Shown here one piece after another: positions 1 to 7,580 of a stretch of DNA of 64,000 nucleotides. Numbering within the stretch: the stretch's first letter is position 1; every line of letters starts with the position of its first letter. Origin of the DNA: Eshraghiella sp964576255 (lineage in GTDB: Bacteria; Bacillota; Clostridia; Lachnospirales; Lachnospiraceae); NCBI GenBank assembly GCA_964576255.1, contig CAZNUK010000002.1, positions 1 through 64,000 of the forward strand, written 5' to 3'. Position numbers and translations under genes: made by a program. A model generated the notes under the pieces. The model worked only from the letters and a program-made list of their open reading frames with translations, searched no databases and was not told the DNA's origin.

Positions 1-627
1 GTAAAACTTGATATCCTCCAATGAGCCACTATTTTCAAAATTGGTGACAACAGTGTAGATATTTATAAGCTCATTTGCACTTTCACCTGTTGAACTTCCA
101 CCCATAACCTCCTCGAGCATTGCATCTAATTCATTGTACATTGCAACACGCTGATTAACCATTTCGGCAGCATCTTCTAATATACTCTGAGCTATGGATA
201 ATTGGATTGAATATATCTGTGCTCCTGGGATGAAATCAATGGCATTACTAAGAAGCCCAAAAGTTTTCGCTAATATTGAAGGTGAATTATCATCTATACC
301 ATTAAGCTCTATAGTTTCATAAATACCCGCAATATTTTTAATAATATCAACAAATGTTCCAAGATTACCGATTATCTCTGAACCCGTATTTATAGCCTTT
401 AGTTTAGTTCTGTCTATATGATACTTCTCAATTATATTATTAAAAAGATCCTCACCAGTTTCATACTCAAGAAATACACACTGATATACCTGATTTTGTG
501 TAAGCTCGTTCACATCCAATACCTTTTTAATGATTATTGTTGCAAGCTCTAAAGCATTTTCACCTGCCAGACTTCCCATTTCTTCCTGTAATTCTTTTAT
601 TGCTTCTGCTATCTTCTCTTCGTACAT
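1..627 (-). CDS. Hypothetical helical protein, C-terminus cut by window edge
   Basis: I translated this by hand: it is open for 209 codons from an ATG at 627 to the window edge without a stop. The start ATG shares one base with the TAA of the upstream lipoprotein gene (TAATG), so translation is probably coupled. The visible part is acidic and mostly helical by composition, beginning MYEEKIAEAIKELQEEMG, with a stretch rich in Ile/Leu/Ala around residues 75-150 and a short glycine/serine patch near residue 180. There is no signal peptide or membrane span in the visible part. I do not recognise the family. The coupling suggests it works with, or is regulated alongside, the lipoprotein. Confidence 0.75.
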   Translation of the reverse strand, partial: MYEEKIAEAIKELQEEMGSLAGENALELATIIIKKVLDVNELTQNQVYQCVFLEYETGEDLFNNIIEKYHIDRTKLKAINTGSEIIGNLGTFVDIIKNIAGIYETIELNGIDDNSPSILAKTFGLLSNAIDFIPGAQIYSIQLSIAQSILEDAAEMVNQRVAMYNELDAMLEEVMGGSSTGESANELINIYTVVTNFENSGSLEDIKFY

Positions 628-1283
628 TACTTATCTTCTCCTTCCAATACTTCTTTTGGTATTTCCACACCAATAGCTCTTAATTTTTCATCTTCCGTAA
701 AAAAGCTCATATATAAATATATATCGTCACTCCAATATCTGTACACAGTAGTCGGTCCTTCATCGTCAATTTCGTCTGGTTCACCCAACTTTTCTATTAC
801 ATTTGACATTGTATCGCCTTTTTTGAAATCATATAATGAAACTCCCTCATTTATTCCAAAACTAAAGTAGTAAATTAATGAGTCTCTATCAACTTCACCA
901 TCGTCCCAGACACCAACAACAAATTTTAAATTATCATTGTAATAAAGACCCGCCGCATGCGTTAAACCATTTTCATCACTAACAGGTTCATCAAAGTCAT
1001 ATTCGTCTCCCAACGCATTCAGTGTCCATGGGAAATCGACCTGCTTGCCATCAATTACAAGATGTTTGCAGATATCCTCTGCATCAACTCTTCCATATAC
1101 ATCGGAAGTATTGTCATACTCTGTTGTAGATTCCTCCTCTGTACTTGTTTCTTCCTCACCGGACGTTATCTCCGGTGGCGTTGTTTCCTGTGGTACTGTT
1201 GTGCTATTGCTTGTGCACCCAGATAACCCACATAGTGCAATGGTAATTACTAATCCCATTGCCAGTAGTTTTTTTCTAAACAT
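627..1283 (-). CDS. Lipoprotein of unknown function
   Basis: A 218-residue secreted lipoprotein. The start at 1283 is preferred over an upstream in-frame codon because AGGAGG lies just before it and because it opens directly into a lipoprotein signal: Lys/Arg-rich N-terminus, hydrophobic stretch, lipobox LSGC with the acylated Cys near residue 23. A Ser/Thr/Glu-rich linker (about residues 25-60) follows. The remaining ~150 residues form an acidic globular domain rich in Asp and Tyr, ending in a part that resembles small beta-rich lipoprotein domains. No enzyme motif is visible. The stop overlaps the start of the next gene by one base. It is probably anchored on the outer face of the membrane. 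Confidence 0.85.
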   Translation of the reverse strand: MFRKKLLAMGLVITIALCGLSGCTSNSTTVPQETTPPEITSGEEETSTEEESTTEYDNTSDVYGRVDAEDICKHLVIDGKQVDFPWTLNALGDEYDFDEPVSDENGLTHAAGLYYNDNLKFVVGVWDDGEVDRDSLIYYFSFGINEGVSLYDFKKGDTMSNVIEKLGEPDEIDDEGPTTVYRYWSDDIYLYMSFFTEDEKLRAIGVEIPKEVLEGEDK

Positions 1284-1302
1284 ACTGTGTTCCTCCTTCT
1301 TT

Positions 1303-1358
1303 CTGGCACACCCCTTGGTGCCGTGTTTTTTATAGGTTAATTCCTTTCGGAAATAACC
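1303..1358 (-). promoter_or_regulatory. Two small hairpins in the lipoprotein leader
   Basis: Between the upstream terminator and the lipoprotein ribosome site there are two inverted repeats. The one at 1335-1358 reads on the minus strand as GGTTATTTCC-GAAA-GGAATTAACC, a stem with one mismatch and a GNRA-type tetraloop. The second (1303-1320) has GGCAC/GTGCC arms. I found no convincing sigma-A promoter here, so the promoter may be an alternative one or the gene may be expressed by readthrough. Function unknown. Confidence 0.35.
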
Positions 1359-1369
1359 TTCGACGGGAC

Positions 1370-1405
1370 AAAAAAGAGTCGCAATGAACAATCATCGCAA
1401 CTCTT
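1370..1405 (-). terminator. Intrinsic terminator after the broken membrane-protein gene
   Basis: Minus-strand arms of 14 bp (with two G-U wobbles) around a TTGT loop, followed by a run of six T. It lies just past the TAA at 1412 and separates that gene from the lipoprotein gene. Confidence 0.8.
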
Positions 1406-1411
1406 AAACAA

Positions 1412-1890
1412 TTATTTTAAAGCAATATAATGTATTTTTGACTTCTTAACACCAACTAAAACTTTAATGATCTGTCCGGCTCTAATTGGTTGATATTTGG
1501 CATCCATTCTGTCAATACGCATAGTAGTTTTGTTAAATGCGTGATACGCATTGTCATAATAACAGGCCTTTACTTGAAAACCTCTATTATAATACACTGA
1601 GCCCTCAACATACATATGTATGGTATAAATTTTTTCATAGGATTTAATCTTAATTTTATCCTTAGCTCCAAGAACAGAATAATTATTCCAATAACAAGTA
1701 CAAAAGCACCCATTATCTTCATTGCTCCAAATTCCATACCTTCAACAATACACAACACTGCACATCCGACTAAACAGATAACCAATATTATAATTGATTT
1801 TGCACTCAGCCTTTTTTACTTGGCTTGTTCATCTACTCCTGCCGGAATTGGTTTACTATTCTTTAGAAGTTCCCTGACTCTTTCGTCCAT
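1412..1890 (-). pseudogene. Broken small membrane protein (in-frame stop plus frameshift)
   Basis: Reading from an ATG at 1890 gives MDERVRELLKNSKPIPAGVD and a few more residues, then an in-frame TAA near 1817. The same frame continues through a basic patch (KRLSAKS) and two hydrophobic stretches (ILVICLVGCAVLCIV; GAFVLVIGIIILFL). Near 1676 the frame must shift by one base (a missing base after TTC) to continue as GAKDKIKIKSYEKIYTIHMY and the rest of a beta-rich tail that ends at 1412. Pieced together this is about 158 residues: a cytosolic N-terminus, two membrane spans and a soluble C-terminal domain. It follows the SEC-C gene by 19 bases and ends at a strong terminator, so it was probably a normal gene that has decayed. 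Sequencing error is the alternative. Family not recognised. Confidence 0.6.
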
Positions 1891-1909
1891 ATCCACAACC
1901 TCTGTTTAC

Positions 1910-2416
1910 TTACGCGTTCTTACCACAGCACTTCTTATACTTAAGTCCGCTGCCACATGGACATGGGTCGTTACGACCAACCTTCTTATCCTTAACCACT
2001 GTTGTTGAAAGCTTCTGCTCCTTATAGAGCTCCTTTCTTCTATCAGCATCAATAAGGGCATCCCATTCAGGAAGCTCATATAACCAGTCAGCCTTAGCTC
2101 CTACCATATTCTTGTAGAGAAGCTCCACATCATAGTCAAGGCTTACCTTGGTATCCTCTTCCATAGTATCTATTGGATTAGCTTCCTTAAGACTGTCATT
2201 AATTCCATCAAGGAAACCAACCATTATCATTAAATCAACGCCAAACTTCTCAGCCAACTCCTTAACTGTTCCCTCAACAGGTTCATCAGGGGTCTTAAGA
2301 ATCTTTTCGTAGATTTCTTTCTCATAATTAAAATAATTAGCCCAGAACATTTGCAACTTCTGCTGGTCTGCATTCTGGTCATACGCTTTTTTTCTCCATG
2401 TTTCTAATAAAGCCAT
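1910..2416 (-). CDS. SEC-C motif protein
   Basis: A 168-residue cytosolic protein. The last ~23 residues are a clear SEC-C zinc-binding motif (GRNDPCPCGSGLKYKKCC: C-x-C-x8-CC type), the same module found at the C-terminus of SecA, where it binds zinc and helps contact SecB or ribosomes. The preceding ~145 residues are helical and acidic and are a stand-alone domain seen in clostridial SEC-C proteins; its function is not established. Transcribed from its own sigma-A promoter (2460-2488) and probably once co-transcribed with the broken membrane-protein gene downstream. A role in protein quality control or secretion is only an inference. Confidence 0.85.
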   Translation of the reverse strand: MALLETWRKKAYDQNADQQKLQMFWANYFNYEKEIYEKILKTPDEPVEGTVKELAEKFGVDLMIMVGFLDGINDSLKEANPIDTMEEDTKVSLDYDVELLYKNMVGAKADWLYELPEWDALIDADRRKELYKEQKLSTTVVKDKKVGRNDPCPCGSGLKYKKCCGKNA

Positions 2417-2459
2417 TACCGTTTCTCCTTAAAATAACGTAATTTTTTACAACAAGGAA

Positions 2460-2488
2460 AGTATATAACAATCTTACGATTCAGTCAA
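2460..2488 (-). promoter_or_regulatory. Sigma-A promoter of the SEC-C gene
   Basis: Minus strand TTGACT, 17-bp spacer, TATACT, located about 45 bases upstream of the SEC-C start codon. A weaker TATACT (2534-2539) with a poor -35 may serve the divergent plus-strand gene at 2600. Confidence 0.75.
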
Positions 2489-2599
2489 ACATAAAAATTT
2501 TAAAAAAGTCTTTAATTATAGCTTTTTTGCTGTTATACTCTTACTTGAATTGATTAATGATGTATTTTAAGAAGCTAAAGTAGAAATGGAGAGACCAAA

Positions 2600-2881
2600 A
2601 TGAAAGAAAAAATGCCTGCTAAAAGAATTCTTGCAATTGCAGGAATAGTTATTCTCGTGGGAATGTATGTTACCTCACTTATATTAGCAATAATCCATAG
2701 TCCCGCAGCACTTAATTTCCTTAAGGCGAGTCTTGCGGCAACCTTAATCGTACCAATAATGCTTCATTTTCTTATAATGTTCTTTAAGCTGTCCAAGCCA
2801 CCATTAGAAGAAGAGGAAAAAATATACGCCGATGAAAAGGACGACCCTTTTACAGACGAAGATTTCAAAGAAGACAACTAA
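2600..2881 (+). CDS. Small membrane protein with acidic tail
   Basis: A 93-residue protein with a short basic N-terminus (MKEKMPAKR), two predicted membrane spans (about residues 9-30 and 40-62) and a very acidic C-terminal tail of ~25 residues rich in Asp and Glu. The positive-inside rule puts both ends in the cytoplasm. It is one of the few plus-strand genes, divergent from the SEC-C gene and closed by a bidirectional terminator. I do not recognise a function; similar small two-span proteins are common in Lachnospiraceae genomes. Confidence 0.75.
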   Translation: MKEKMPAKRILAIAGIVILVGMYVTSLILAIIHSPAALNFLKASLAATLIVPIMLHFLIMFFKLSKPPLEEEEKIYADEKDDPFTDEDFKEDN

Positions 2882-2887
2882 ATCAGA

Positions 2888-2920
2888 AGCCGTTGCTACA
2901 TATCACAATTAGCAACGGCT
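2888..2920. terminator. Bidirectional terminator between convergent genes
   Basis: A perfect 11-bp inverted repeat (AGCCGTTGCTA / TAGCAACGGCT) with an 11-base loop lies between the plus-strand membrane protein and the minus-strand coiled-coil gene. T-rich sequence follows it on the plus strand. Confidence 0.8.
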
Positions 2921-2928
2921 CTTATTTT

Positions 2929-3732
2929 CTACGCTTCTAAGCTTTTAAAAATTGGAGGTTCACTGTTCGGAACCCTGTCGACTTTCTTATTTTTCAACAA
3001 ATCATTAAGTGCACCCGCTGTTCTCTTTTCAGGAATTGCAACAAAAATAGCATTTTTCTCCTGAATCTTGAGGAATGTAATTCCCTCTTTCTCTTCCTGA
3101 ATAATATACTTAATGTATTCCTTCAGTACTTCATCATCCGCAAACAGCTTAATAATATCTTCATCTCCCATTACTTCCAAGGCTTCCAAATCCTGCTGTT
3201 TCTCGCCAAGACTTTCTCTCAGCACTTCTGCATCCTTCTTATCCTCTTCAATGGTATTTTTAATATTACCGGAGCCACCTTCATGTCTGCTTATATTCTT
3301 ATCTCTTGCCTGAATAAGCTCCTGCCCGGTTGTTTCATTAATTCTGAGTCTGTTACTTAATTTCTTAACCTTACTCTCCAGGTCCTCAACATTCTCCGTC
3401 AAAGCCTTTTTCTTACTTACTGCAAGAAATGAACACTTCTCCAATTCAACCTTTGCAACTTCAAGGTCAGCTTTAGCAGCTTCCAGCTCTTTAACCAGCT
3501 GTTCATGCTCCCTGTCGTTATTACGTATACGTATCGTATATTCTTTTTCAATCTGAGCAATCTTACTGCTGGTATTCTCTGCAATTTCTGCTATCTGTGA
3601 GCTCTGGCTCTCAATGCCCTGCTCACGCTCCGACAAAAGTTTAGCATACATCTCAACTTCTTTTTTCTTAATTGAAATTAGGCTTTCCTTAAGTCCGTAT
3701 TTACCTCCAGATAGTTTTACTGATTTACTCAT
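2929..3732 (-). CDS. Coiled-coil protein of unknown function
   Basis: A 267-residue soluble protein. Residues ~20-200 are charged and heptad-like (runs of Lys, Glu, Leu, Ile such as ELEAAKADLEVAKVELEK), indicating a long coiled coil. The last ~65 residues form a small globular domain that ends KSLEA. There is no signal peptide or membrane span. The start ATG at 3732 is followed by MSKSVKLSGGKYGLKESL. It lies just downstream of the PilZ gene (23-base gap), so the two may be co-transcribed. That makes a link to c-di-GMP signalling possible but unproven. Confidence 0.75.
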   Translation of the reverse strand: MSKSVKLSGGKYGLKESLISIKKKEVEMYAKLLSEREQGIESQSSQIAEIAENTSSKIAQIEKEYTIRIRNNDREHEQLVKELEAAKADLEVAKVELEKCSFLAVSKKKALTENVEDLESKVKKLSNRLRINETTGQELIQARDKNISRHEGGSGNIKNTIEEDKKDAEVLRESLGEKQQDLEALEVMGDEDIIKLFADDEVLKEYIKYIIQEEKEGITFLKIQEKNAIFVAIPEKRTAGALNDLLKNKKVDRVPNSEPPIFKSLEA

Positions 3733-3755
3733 ATGCCACCTCTAAATAATATATT

Positions 3756-4097
3756 CTAGTTACCCTTTTCTAAATCATCAAAAATATAGTTCAAAACCGG
3801 TGCCATTCCTATAAACTCACAACCATATGCATACTCATCATTATCAAGTGCTTCACAACGGATAATCTTAACAACACTATATAATGTAGAATCATCTCCA
3901 CCGATTTTAAGCGCCGCATTGAAATAATAATTCATTGGCAAAATACTCTTAGATACAAATCCAATTCCCGTTCTGGACACATCCTTAACGTAGATTGGTG
4001 ATTCAATCTGGATTTTTTCATTATCCTGAATAAATAATGATGAAACCATTAAATCAAGTTCTATTTTGATTCTAGGGTTCTTTCTTCTCTCTTCCAT
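3756..4097 (-). CDS. PilZ domain protein (c-di-GMP receptor)
   Basis: A single PilZ domain of about 113 residues. The c-di-GMP contact motifs are both visible: the arginine motif RRKNPR at the N-terminus and D-x-S-x-x-G (DVSRTGIGF) about 35 residues later. Two ATGs are possible (4103 and 4097); AGGAGG is 9 bases from the second and only 3 from the first, so 4097 is chosen. Stand-alone PilZ proteins transmit c-di-GMP levels to a partner protein. A diguanylate cyclase is present elsewhere in this window (20175-21323). It sits 70 bases downstream of gatB and upstream of the coiled-coil gene. Confidence 0.9.
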   Translation of the reverse strand: MEERRKNPRIKIELDLMVSSLFIQDNEKIQIESPIYVKDVSRTGIGFVSKSILPMNYYFNAALKIGGDDSTLYSVVKIIRCEALDNDEYAYGCEFIGMAPVLNYIFDDLEKGN

Positions 4098-4173
4098 AAC
4101 CATATGCCTCCTTACAATTTTATCATAATAGACTAACTATAATTATAGAATTATTTTAAGAATTTCTCAACCC

Positions 4174-5613
4174 CTATTTGCTAAGAATTTCTTTTAACAT
4201 TTCATTAACCATTCCCGGGTTGGCTTTTCCCTTCATAATTTTCATAGTCTGTCCAACTAAAAATCCAATTGCCTTTTCTTTACCATTCTTATAATCCTCT
4301 ACGGATTGCGGATTAGCTTTAACCACATCTTCTACCGCCTGTCTCAAGGCGCCTTCATCATTGACCTGTTTTAATCCATTCTCTTCAACATACTTATCAG
4401 GGTCAATGTTATTATGAAAAATTTTAATAAATACTTCCTTCGCCACAGAACTGTTAATCGCACCCGACTCCGTAAGATTAATTAATTTGGCAAGATTTTC
4501 AGGAGAAAAACTGATGTCGGTAACATCCATACTTTCCTCTTTAAGAATACGCATGGTCTCTACCATAAGCCAGTTAGATACCTTCTTAGGATTATTACAA
4601 ATAGCTGTTGTGGCTTCAAAAATATCTGCCATTTTCTTAGAATCTGTAATTATATTAATATCATAGTCAGGAATGCCAAACTCTTCCTTGTAACGCTTCA
4701 TCTTCTCCGTCTTAAACTCCGGCTGACGAAAACGAATTTCTTCAAGCCATTCATCACTTATGCCAACCGCAACCAAATCCGGGTCAGGAAAATATCTGTA
4801 GTCCTGTGCATCCTCTTTAGAACGCATCGCATAGGAATAGCCCTTATCATCATTCCATCTTCTGGTCTCCTGAATTACTGGTTCACCGGATTCAATAAGC
4901 GCAATCTGTCTGTCTCTCTCTGCTTCAATTGCCCTTGATATAGCACTAAAAGAATTAAGATTCTTCATCTCTGTTCTGGTTCCAAACTCACTTGCGCCAA
5001 TCTCTCTTACAGACAAATTAACATCAGCTCTCATAGAGCCCTCCTGAAGCTTACAATCAGATGCTCCAAGATACTGAATAATCAAACGAAGCTTGTCAAG
5101 ATAAGCAATCACTTCCTCTGCATTTCTCATATCAGGTTCAGAAACAATTTCAATAAGGGGAACACCGGAACGGTTATAATCTACCAGAGATACATCTCTT
5201 ACTTCATCATGAATAAGCTTTCCTGCATCCTCCTCCATATGAATTTCATGGATTCTGATTGGCTTAACAGTTCCATCCGAAAGCTCTATGTCAACACATC
5301 CGTTCCTGCATATTGGAAAATATAGCTGAGAAATCTGATAATTTTGTGGATTATCCGGATAAAAATAATTTTTTCTGTCAAATTTGCAGTTTTGGGTAAT
5401 TGTACAATTAGTTGCAAGTCCCACCGCTGCCGCATATTCTACAACTTGTTTGTTTAATACAGGAAGAGAGCCCGGCATACCTGTACACACCGGACATGTG
5501 TGTGTATTTGGTGCACCACCAAACTCAGTAGAGCACCCGCAAAAAATTTTGGTCTTGGTAGCAAGTTCAACGTGCACCTCGAGACCAATTACAGTTTCGT
5601 AATTTTTTGCCAT
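4174..5613 (-). CDS. gatB: Asp-tRNA(Asn)/Glu-tRNA(Gln) amidotransferase subunit B
   Basis: 479 residues, the normal GatB length. It begins with the GatB/PET112 signature (VIGLEVHVELATKTKIFC) and the zinc-site cysteines in the CGC and CPVC motifs within the first 50 residues, and ends with the helical GatB/YqeY tRNA-binding domain. GatB phosphorylates mischarged Glu-tRNA(Gln) or Asp-tRNA(Asn) and passes ammonia from GatA to form the amide. Last gene of the gatC-gatA-gatB operon; 15 bases separate it from gatA. Confidence 0.97.
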   Translation of the reverse strand: MAKNYETVIGLEVHVELATKTKIFCGCSTEFGGAPNTHTCPVCTGMPGSLPVLNKQVVEYAAAVGLATNCTITQNCKFDRKNYFYPDNPQNYQISQLYFPICRNGCVDIELSDGTVKPIRIHEIHMEEDAGKLIHDEVRDVSLVDYNRSGVPLIEIVSEPDMRNAEEVIAYLDKLRLIIQYLGASDCKLQEGSMRADVNLSVREIGASEFGTRTEMKNLNSFSAISRAIEAERDRQIALIESGEPVIQETRRWNDDKGYSYAMRSKEDAQDYRYFPDPDLVAVGISDEWLEEIRFRQPEFKTEKMKRYKEEFGIPDYDINIITDSKKMADIFEATTAICNNPKKVSNWLMVETMRILKEESMDVTDISFSPENLAKLINLTESGAINSSVAKEVFIKIFHNNIDPDKYVEENGLKQVNDEGALRQAVEDVVKANPQSVEDYKNGKEKAIGFLVGQTMKIMKGKANPGMVNEMLKEILSK

Positions 5614-5628
5614 AACTTGCTCCTCCTT

Positions 5629-7074
5629 TTATTCAAATTTTCCTCGTGCCTGCTCATACGAAAAAGCAGCACGGATAAGATTTTTTTCATTAAAGCAGTC
5701 ACCTATAAGCTGCATACCAATAGGAAGCCCATTGCTGTCCTTACCACATGGCACACTCATACCCGGAAGTCCTGCAAGATTAAGTGAAATGGTATAAATA
5801 TCACTAAGATACATCTTCATTGTGTCCAAAAGGTAATCCCCCAGTTTCGGAGCTGTAGTCGGTGCTACCGGTCCAATAATTACGTCATATTTGGAAAAAG
5901 CGTCATCAAAGGCCTTTTTTATCAAAGCTCTTACTTTCAGTGCCTTAAGATAATATGCATCATAATATCCGGAACTAAGAACAAAAGAACCCAGCATAAT
6001 TCTTCTCTTAACCTCAGCTCCAAAGCCCTGTGAGCGGGTTTTCTTATACATATTATGGAGCCCCTTGTAGTCCTTGGCGCGATATCCATACTTAACACCA
6101 TCAAATCGCTCAAGGTTAGAGCTGGCTTCTGCTGCCGCAATTGTATAGTATGCAGGAATGGCATATTCCACAAGATTAAGCTCAAACTCTTCGACTATTG
6201 CACCCTTTTCTTCCAGCACCTTAACAGCATTCATAATGCTCTTCTTAACCTGAGGGTCAAGTCCTTCACCAAAATAAGTGCTCGGAATTCCAATTTTCAT
6301 ACCCTTAACATCATCCACTAATGCAGATGTGAAATCCGTATCCTCTCTCTTTATGGATGTTGAATCTTTTGGGTCATGGGCTGCAATTATTTCCATAATG
6401 GTTGCACAATCAGTAACATCTTTACATAATGGTCCAATCTGATCCAAGGATGAGCCATATGCAACAAGTCCATATCGTGAAACTGTTCCATATGTTGGCT
6501 TCATTCCTACAATACCGCAATAGGATGCAGGCTGTCTGATAGATCCACCTGTATCCGAGCCAAGGGCAAAAAAGCATTCCTTACCTGCAACTGCCGCTGC
6601 AGAACCACCTGAAGAACCACCCGGAACATGCTCTGTATTCCAAGGGTTTCTGGTTACTCCATATGCAGAGGTTTCTGTTGTCGAGCCCATAGCAAATTCA
6701 TCCATATTGGTTTTGCCAATAATAACTGCCCCTGCTTTCTGAAGAAGCTCCACTACCTCAGCCGAATATTGAGGTACAAAATTCTCAAGCATCTTGGAAG
6801 AACATGTGGTAAGCATATCCTTAGTACATATATTATCTTTGATTGCCACAGGCACGCCTGCAAGAGGGCCTGTTAAAGCCCCTTCTTCAATTGTCTTCTG
6901 TATTCTCTCTGCTTCTTCTAATGCAGCCTTCTTATCAATTGTGACATAACAATTCAGCTGTTTTTCCGTTGCCTCTATGCGTTCAAAAACGGCTTCCACT
7001 GCTTCCATTACCGTGATGTTTCCGTTTTTAATTTCTTTGGCAAGCTGGACTGCCGTTAAATCCAATAAATTCAT
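5629..7074 (-). CDS. gatA: Asp-tRNA(Asn)/Glu-tRNA(Gln) amidotransferase subunit A
   Basis: 481 residues, an amidase-signature enzyme. The Ser-cisSer-Lys triad can be placed: Lys79 (VAIKDN), Ser154 (PGGSSGGSAA) and nucleophile Ser178 (GSDTGGSIRQPA). It releases ammonia from glutamine for use by GatB. Middle gene of the gatCAB operon, 17 bases after gatC. Nothing unusual in length or motifs. Confidence 0.97.
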   Translation of the reverse strand: MNLLDLTAVQLAKEIKNGNITVMEAVEAVFERIEATEKQLNCYVTIDKKAALEEAERIQKTIEEGALTGPLAGVPVAIKDNICTKDMLTTCSSKMLENFVPQYSAEVVELLQKAGAVIIGKTNMDEFAMGSTTETSAYGVTRNPWNTEHVPGGSSGGSAAAVAGKECFFALGSDTGGSIRQPASYCGIVGMKPTYGTVSRYGLVAYGSSLDQIGPLCKDVTDCATIMEIIAAHDPKDSTSIKREDTDFTSALVDDVKGMKIGIPSTYFGEGLDPQVKKSIMNAVKVLEEKGAIVEEFELNLVEYAIPAYYTIAAAEASSNLERFDGVKYGYRAKDYKGLHNMYKKTRSQGFGAEVKRRIMLGSFVLSSGYYDAYYLKALKVRALIKKAFDDAFSKYDVIIGPVAPTTAPKLGDYLLDTMKMYLSDIYTISLNLAGLPGMSVPCGKDSNGLPIGMQLIGDCFNEKNLIRAAFSYEQARGKFE

Positions 7075-7091
7075 AGCAAAATCCCTTTCTG

Positions 7092-7385
7092 TTAATCCAC
7101 AGTTTTTGGCACAATAAAAGCTTCACCATTACTACTTGGAGCATTTTTTAAAGTCATGTCTCTTCCACCCCCATTAGTAACCACATCATCTCTCATAACA
7201 TTTGAAGTTTGAAATATATGTGTCATAGGCTCTATTTCTGTGGTATCCAATTCTCCCATCTTATCAATATAGTCTAACATTTTTGCCATATCTGTTTTGG
7301 CTTTTTCCTTCTCCTCATCGGATAGTTCCAATTTGGCAAGGATTCCAACATATTCTATTGTCTCATCAGAAATTACATTAGCCAT
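7092..7385 (-). CDS. gatC: Asp-tRNA(Asn)/Glu-tRNA(Gln) amidotransferase subunit C
   Basis: A 97-residue GatC that stabilises GatA on GatB. The start at 7385 (MANVISDETIEYVGILAKLE) matches the family N-terminus and has AAGG upstream; an in-frame upstream codon would add 13 residues that do not fit. The family pattern of a helical N-terminus (AKLELSDEEKEK), the central LDYIDKMGELDTTEIEPM and a short extended C-terminus is clear. First gene of the operon, preceded by a T-box-type terminator/antiterminator element. Confidence 0.95.
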   Translation of the reverse strand: MANVISDETIEYVGILAKLELSDEEKEKAKTDMAKMLDYIDKMGELDTTEIEPMTHIFQTSNVMRDDVVTNGGGRDMTLKNAPSSNGEAFIVPKTVD

Positions 7386-7439
7386 AACCGTTAACCTTTC
7401 TATGCTCTTAATTACCATATTCACTCTAATATATTCAAT

Positions 7440-7510
7440 AAAAACACCCGGAACACAGTTATGTATTCCGGGGTGAATAATAGCAACTTAACCGCGGTAC
7501 CACCCGCATT
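7440..7510 (-). promoter_or_regulatory. T-box antiterminator and terminator upstream of gatCAB
   Basis: The minus strand carries the hallmark T-box sequence (AATGCGGGTGGTACCGCGG at 7510-7492), which binds the uncharged tRNA acceptor end. Thirty bases on is an intrinsic terminator (7475-7440): arms CACCCCGGAA / TTCCGGGTG and a T-run. The CACCC arm can pair either with GGGTG of the T-box or with the terminator arm, the mutual exclusion expected of a T-box switch. The 30 bases before it hold only a small stem (ATCTA/TAGAT). No stem I with specifier loop, AGTA box or GNUG can be placed, because the rpn gene ends at 7581 and a promoter sits at 7548-7576. Confidence 0.85.
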
Positions 7511-7547
7511 GAAATATATAACTATCTCATCTACAAAACACTAGATA

Positions 7548-7576
7548 ATCATATCATATATTTTACAGTTTTGCAA
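7548..7576 (-). promoter_or_regulatory. Sigma-A promoter for gatCAB
   Basis: Minus strand TTGCAA, 17-bp spacer, TATGAT. Transcription would start near 7541, only about 30 bases before the T-box sequence. Confidence 0.65.
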
Positions 7577-7580
7577 TATT

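Noticed and set aside
1045..1335. Plus-strand ORF over the lipoprotein
   Set aside because: Composition is that of a complement of a Glu/Thr-rich coding strand; no ribosome site.
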